Source: DASVWZ01 sp963708575 (GTDB lineage: Bacteria; Acidobacteriota; Terriglobia; Terriglobales; Acidobacteriaceae). Taken from it: a stretch of 64,000 nucleotides of DNA. The notes beneath the pieces are model-generated. The model ran no database searches, had not been told where the DNA came from, and saw only the letters and a list, made by a program, of their open reading frames with translations. Positions 62,229-64,000 of this stretch are shown here, piece by piece; the first letter of the stretch is position 1, and each line of letters begins with the position of its first letter. The stretch spans positions 744,001-808,000 of the forward strand of contig CAVPTB010000007.1 of assembly GCA_963708575.1 (NCBI GenBank). Direction: 5' to 3'. The translations under genes were made by a program, and so were the position numbers.

Positions 62229-62690
62229 TTAGAAGCAAAAGAACGGACCCCCTCGACAAGGGCGACAACAGTCCCCGTCTACAATTTGTGCAATGACTAG
62301 AATGCCGAGCCGGAGCCGAGCAGGCTGTAGAGGAGAATAGCCAGGACGATCAGGGTGAAGGTGACGTACATTCTTGTCTTTCTCGGCGGCGAAGCCCCAG
62401 GCGGCGAAGGCGACTCGTGCAACCGGCGTGGCGATGAGCAGGAGCAGGCCGAGCTGAATGAATCCGCGGCCACGCAGAGTAGCGACTCCGTGGAGAATGC
62501 CGGCGATGGTTTTATATTCGGCAGGCTCGCCGTGAAAGACCTGATAGCCGACAGGTTCGCGGCCGTGACGAAAAAGATAAATAGACCCGCCGATCAGTAC
62601 CACGGCGGCAGAGAGCATCACGCCAGTGCGCAGCAGGTCTCCGACGATCTGCTCGATTTTCTGATCGTTCCAGGGCTGAGGAGTCTTCAT
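62229..62690 (-). CDS. DUF1634 membrane protein with a C-terminal frameshift
   Basis: DUF1634 proteins are small membrane partners of TauE/SafE-type transporters. The first two helices are present (about 22-40 and 75-97; LLRTGVMLSAAVVLIGGSIYLF and FIQLGLLLLIATPVARVAFA). After FAAEKDK (near 62372) the frame becomes Arg-rich, while the next frame reads MYVTFTLIVLAILLYSLLGS and ends at 62297-62299, exactly the family's third helix. A single extra base near 62372 explains this. The intact protein would be about 130 aa. It starts immediately after the TSUP gene stop (zero gap). Confidence 0.72.
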   Translation of the reverse strand: MKTPQPWNDQKIEQIVGDLLRTGVMLSAAVVLIGGSIYLFRHGREPVGYQVFHGEPAEYKTIAGILHGVATLRGRGFIQLGLLLLIATPVARVAFAAWGFAAEKDKNVRHLHPDRPGYSPLQPARLRLGILVIAQIVDGDCCRPCRGGPFFCF

Positions 62691-63530
62691 CTAGATCTTT
62701 CCCATAAGTCCGTTGTAAATCATTTGTAATCCGAGAAACGCGATGACTACGCTGAATACCAGGCGGAGCACGCGGGTCTCCGCCTTCATCAGGATGCGAA
62801 CCCCGAGTAGCGATCCAGCCAAAACGCCAAGCATGACTGGCATGGAGAGGCCGGGATCAACGTATCCGCGATTGAGATAGATTCCCGCGCTGGCGGCGGC
62901 GGTTACCCCGATCATGAAGTTGCTGGTGGTGGTCGAGACTTTGAAAGGGATTCGCATGGCCTGGTCCATAGCGAGCACTTTAACGGCACCGGAGCCGATC
63001 CCAAGTAAGCCGGACAATGCTCCGGCACCGAACATCAGGCCGAAGCCAGCAGGAACGCGTTGCACGTTGTAGCTGCGTATGCCACCTTCTTCAGATGGGA
63101 AGCTGCCGTTCATGCGGAGGCGTGTGGCGAGCGGGTCCGGTGGAGAATTGCGCTCTGCGCGTTTTCGTGGCTTGCGAGACAGATACGCCGAATAAAGCAA
63201 CATCACTCCGAAAACGATAGCCAAGGCTTTGGTCGGAATGAAAGCCGCCATGAAAGCTCCGACCAGAGCACCGAGCGTGGTGGCGATTTCGAGAAACATG
63301 CCGATGCGGATGTTGGAGAAACCTTCCTTGACGTAGGCAGCGGCTGCCCCGGAGGAAGTGGCGATGACCGAAACAAGCGATGCCCCGATGGCGTAACGGA
63401 TGTCGACTTTGAAGAAAAGCGTCAGCAGAGGGACGAGAACGACTCCGCCCCCGAGGCCGGTGAGCGATCCGAGAAGTCCGGCGGCAAACGATCCGATGGC
63501 AACCAAAGCGGTGAACTCGAAAACACTCAT
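62691..63530 (-). CDS. TauE/SafE (TSUP) family transporter
   Basis: Sulfite/organosulfonate exporter family membrane protein with about 8 helices in two halves, each carrying a Gly-rich signature: AAGLLGSLTGLGGGVVLVPLL near the N-terminus and LSGLLGIGSGAVKVLAMDQ in the second half. Length 279 aa, typical. The DUF1634 gene follows immediately, the usual pairing. The actual anion transported is unknown. Confidence 0.88.
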   Translation of the reverse strand: MSVFEFTALVAIGSFAAGLLGSLTGLGGGVVLVPLLTLFFKVDIRYAIGASLVSVIATSSGAAAAYVKEGFSNIRIGMFLEIATTLGALVGAFMAAFIPTKALAIVFGVMLLYSAYLSRKPRKRAERNSPPDPLATRLRMNGSFPSEEGGIRSYNVQRVPAGFGLMFGAGALSGLLGIGSGAVKVLAMDQAMRIPFKVSTTTSNFMIGVTAAASAGIYLNRGYVDPGLSMPVMLGVLAGSLLGVRILMKAETRVLRLVFSVVIAFLGLQMIYNGLMGKI

Positions 63531-63669
63531 CTTTTAGAGTGTGCCACAGTTTGGCGAGTGAGAGCGGAAGGGGGAACCCAGAGGGGAACACGCCGGTGGT
63601 CGGGAGTGAGTCCTCGACGGCTGGATGGCACGGTTGAAGCGCTTCGCGATACAAACCTCGAAAAATGAT

Positions 63670-64000
63670 TTACGCCACCGGTAGGGTGAAATAAAAGACT
63701 GAGCCATGCCCAGGTTGGCTGGTGACGCCGATGCGGCCGCCGTGAGCTTCAACGATCGCTTTGGCAATGGCCAATCCCATCCCTGTGCCTTGTACCTGCA
63801 GGCGTTGATTTCTGCCGCGATAGAATTTTTCGAAAATCAGCGACTGCTCGAAATCGTCGATGCCAGGTCCGCGATCTGCCACGCTCACCATCAAAGTCCG
63901 ATTCTGCGCCTCCGCGGTTAGCTGAATTGCCGAACCTGCCGGAGAATATTTGGCGGCGTTTTCAAGAAGCTGGGCGATGGCTTCGGAGATGCGCACGACG
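63670..64000 (-). CDS. Sensor histidine kinase, C-terminal ATPase domain (cut by window edge)
   Basis: About 110 residues of a HATPase domain: N box ISEAIAQLLENAAKYSPAGS, G1 VADRGPGIDDFE, F box FEKFYRG and G2 GTGMGLAIAKAI, ending TLPVA. The frame stays open to the right edge, so the dimerisation, phospho-acceptor and sensor parts lie outside. The F and G2 boxes resemble KdpD/PhoR-type kinases. Its partner regulator is not in the window. Confidence 0.85.
   Translation of the reverse strand, partial: VVRISEAIAQLLENAAKYSPAGSAIQLTAEAQNRTLMVSVADRGPGIDDFEQSLIFEKFYRGRNQRLQVQGTGMGLAIAKAIVEAHGGRIGVTSQPGHGSVFYFTLPVA

Noticed and set aside
1..64000. CRISPR arrays, insertion sequences, prophage or rRNA
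   Set aside because: No regularly spaced repeats, transposase-like or phage-like proteins, and no rRNA sequence were seen.

Overview
The window is a dense bacterial chromosome segment with short intergenic gaps and no phage, insertion sequence or CRISPR array that I can see. Gene content points to the phylum Acidobacteriota (Terriglobia/Koribacter-like): a secreted GloVer-repeat propeller protein, a membrane CadC/OmpR-type regulator fused to TPRs, FG-GAP plus choice-of-anchor-D secreted proteins, a large sortilin-like BNR propeller, and a BlaI/M56 pair. The phylum is inferred from protein style, not from a marker gene.

Layout. 0.2-4.9 kb: secreted GloVer protein, a regulator fragment, bifunctional FtcD and glutaryl-CoA dehydrogenase. 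5.2-20.5 kb: a phosphate/polyphosphate island with pstS and an outer-membrane porin-like gene, ppk, sixA, ppx (convergent, overlapping sixA), a CHAD-domain gene, pstC-pstA-pstB-phoU, and a secreted YncE/phosphoesterase fusion. Two Pho-box-like 11-bp repeats with identical spacing to a -10 element precede pstS and pstC. 20.7-23.2 kb: otsB-otsA (trehalose) and tRNA-Gly(CCC). 23.5-25.8 kb: a secreted FG-GAP/choice-of-anchor-D gene split by a frameshift. 26.1-30.0 kb: glpF-glpK-glpD. 30.1-39.3 kb: a 59-codon Gln-rich gene, an orphan CHASE3 histidine kinase, an XRE/S24-like regulator, a hybrid kinase with a PilZ response regulator, a CadC-TPR regulator and a LolA-like secreted protein. 39.3-42.5 kb: the sortilin-like propeller.

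42.5-57.3 kb (minus strand): a 12-gene Wzx/Wzy-type exopolysaccharide operon. In transcription order it encodes a NusG paralogue, a TetR regulator, a Wzc-type tyrosine kinase, a Wza-type export protein, a Wzy-like polymerase, GT2, GT4, the Wzx flippase, a GT4-phosphoglycosyltransferase fusion, a PglD-like acetyltransferase, a DegT aminotransferase and a membrane-anchored SDR. It is preceded by a good sigma-54 promoter match and a structured leader of about 230 nt.

57.9-64.0 kb: a secreted hypothetical gene divergent from the operon, then blaI-blaR1-like genes and htrA. A shared 14-bp palindrome lies before blaI and before htrA, suggesting one BlaI-controlled envelope-stress regulon. The window ends with a DUF1634/TSUP transporter pair and a histidine kinase cut by the window edge.

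The strongest system-level observations are the BlaI-M56-HtrA circuit, the Pho-box-controlled Pst/porin/polyphosphate island, and the sigma-54/NusG-paralogue control region of the exopolysaccharide operon with its two unusual fusion enzymes.
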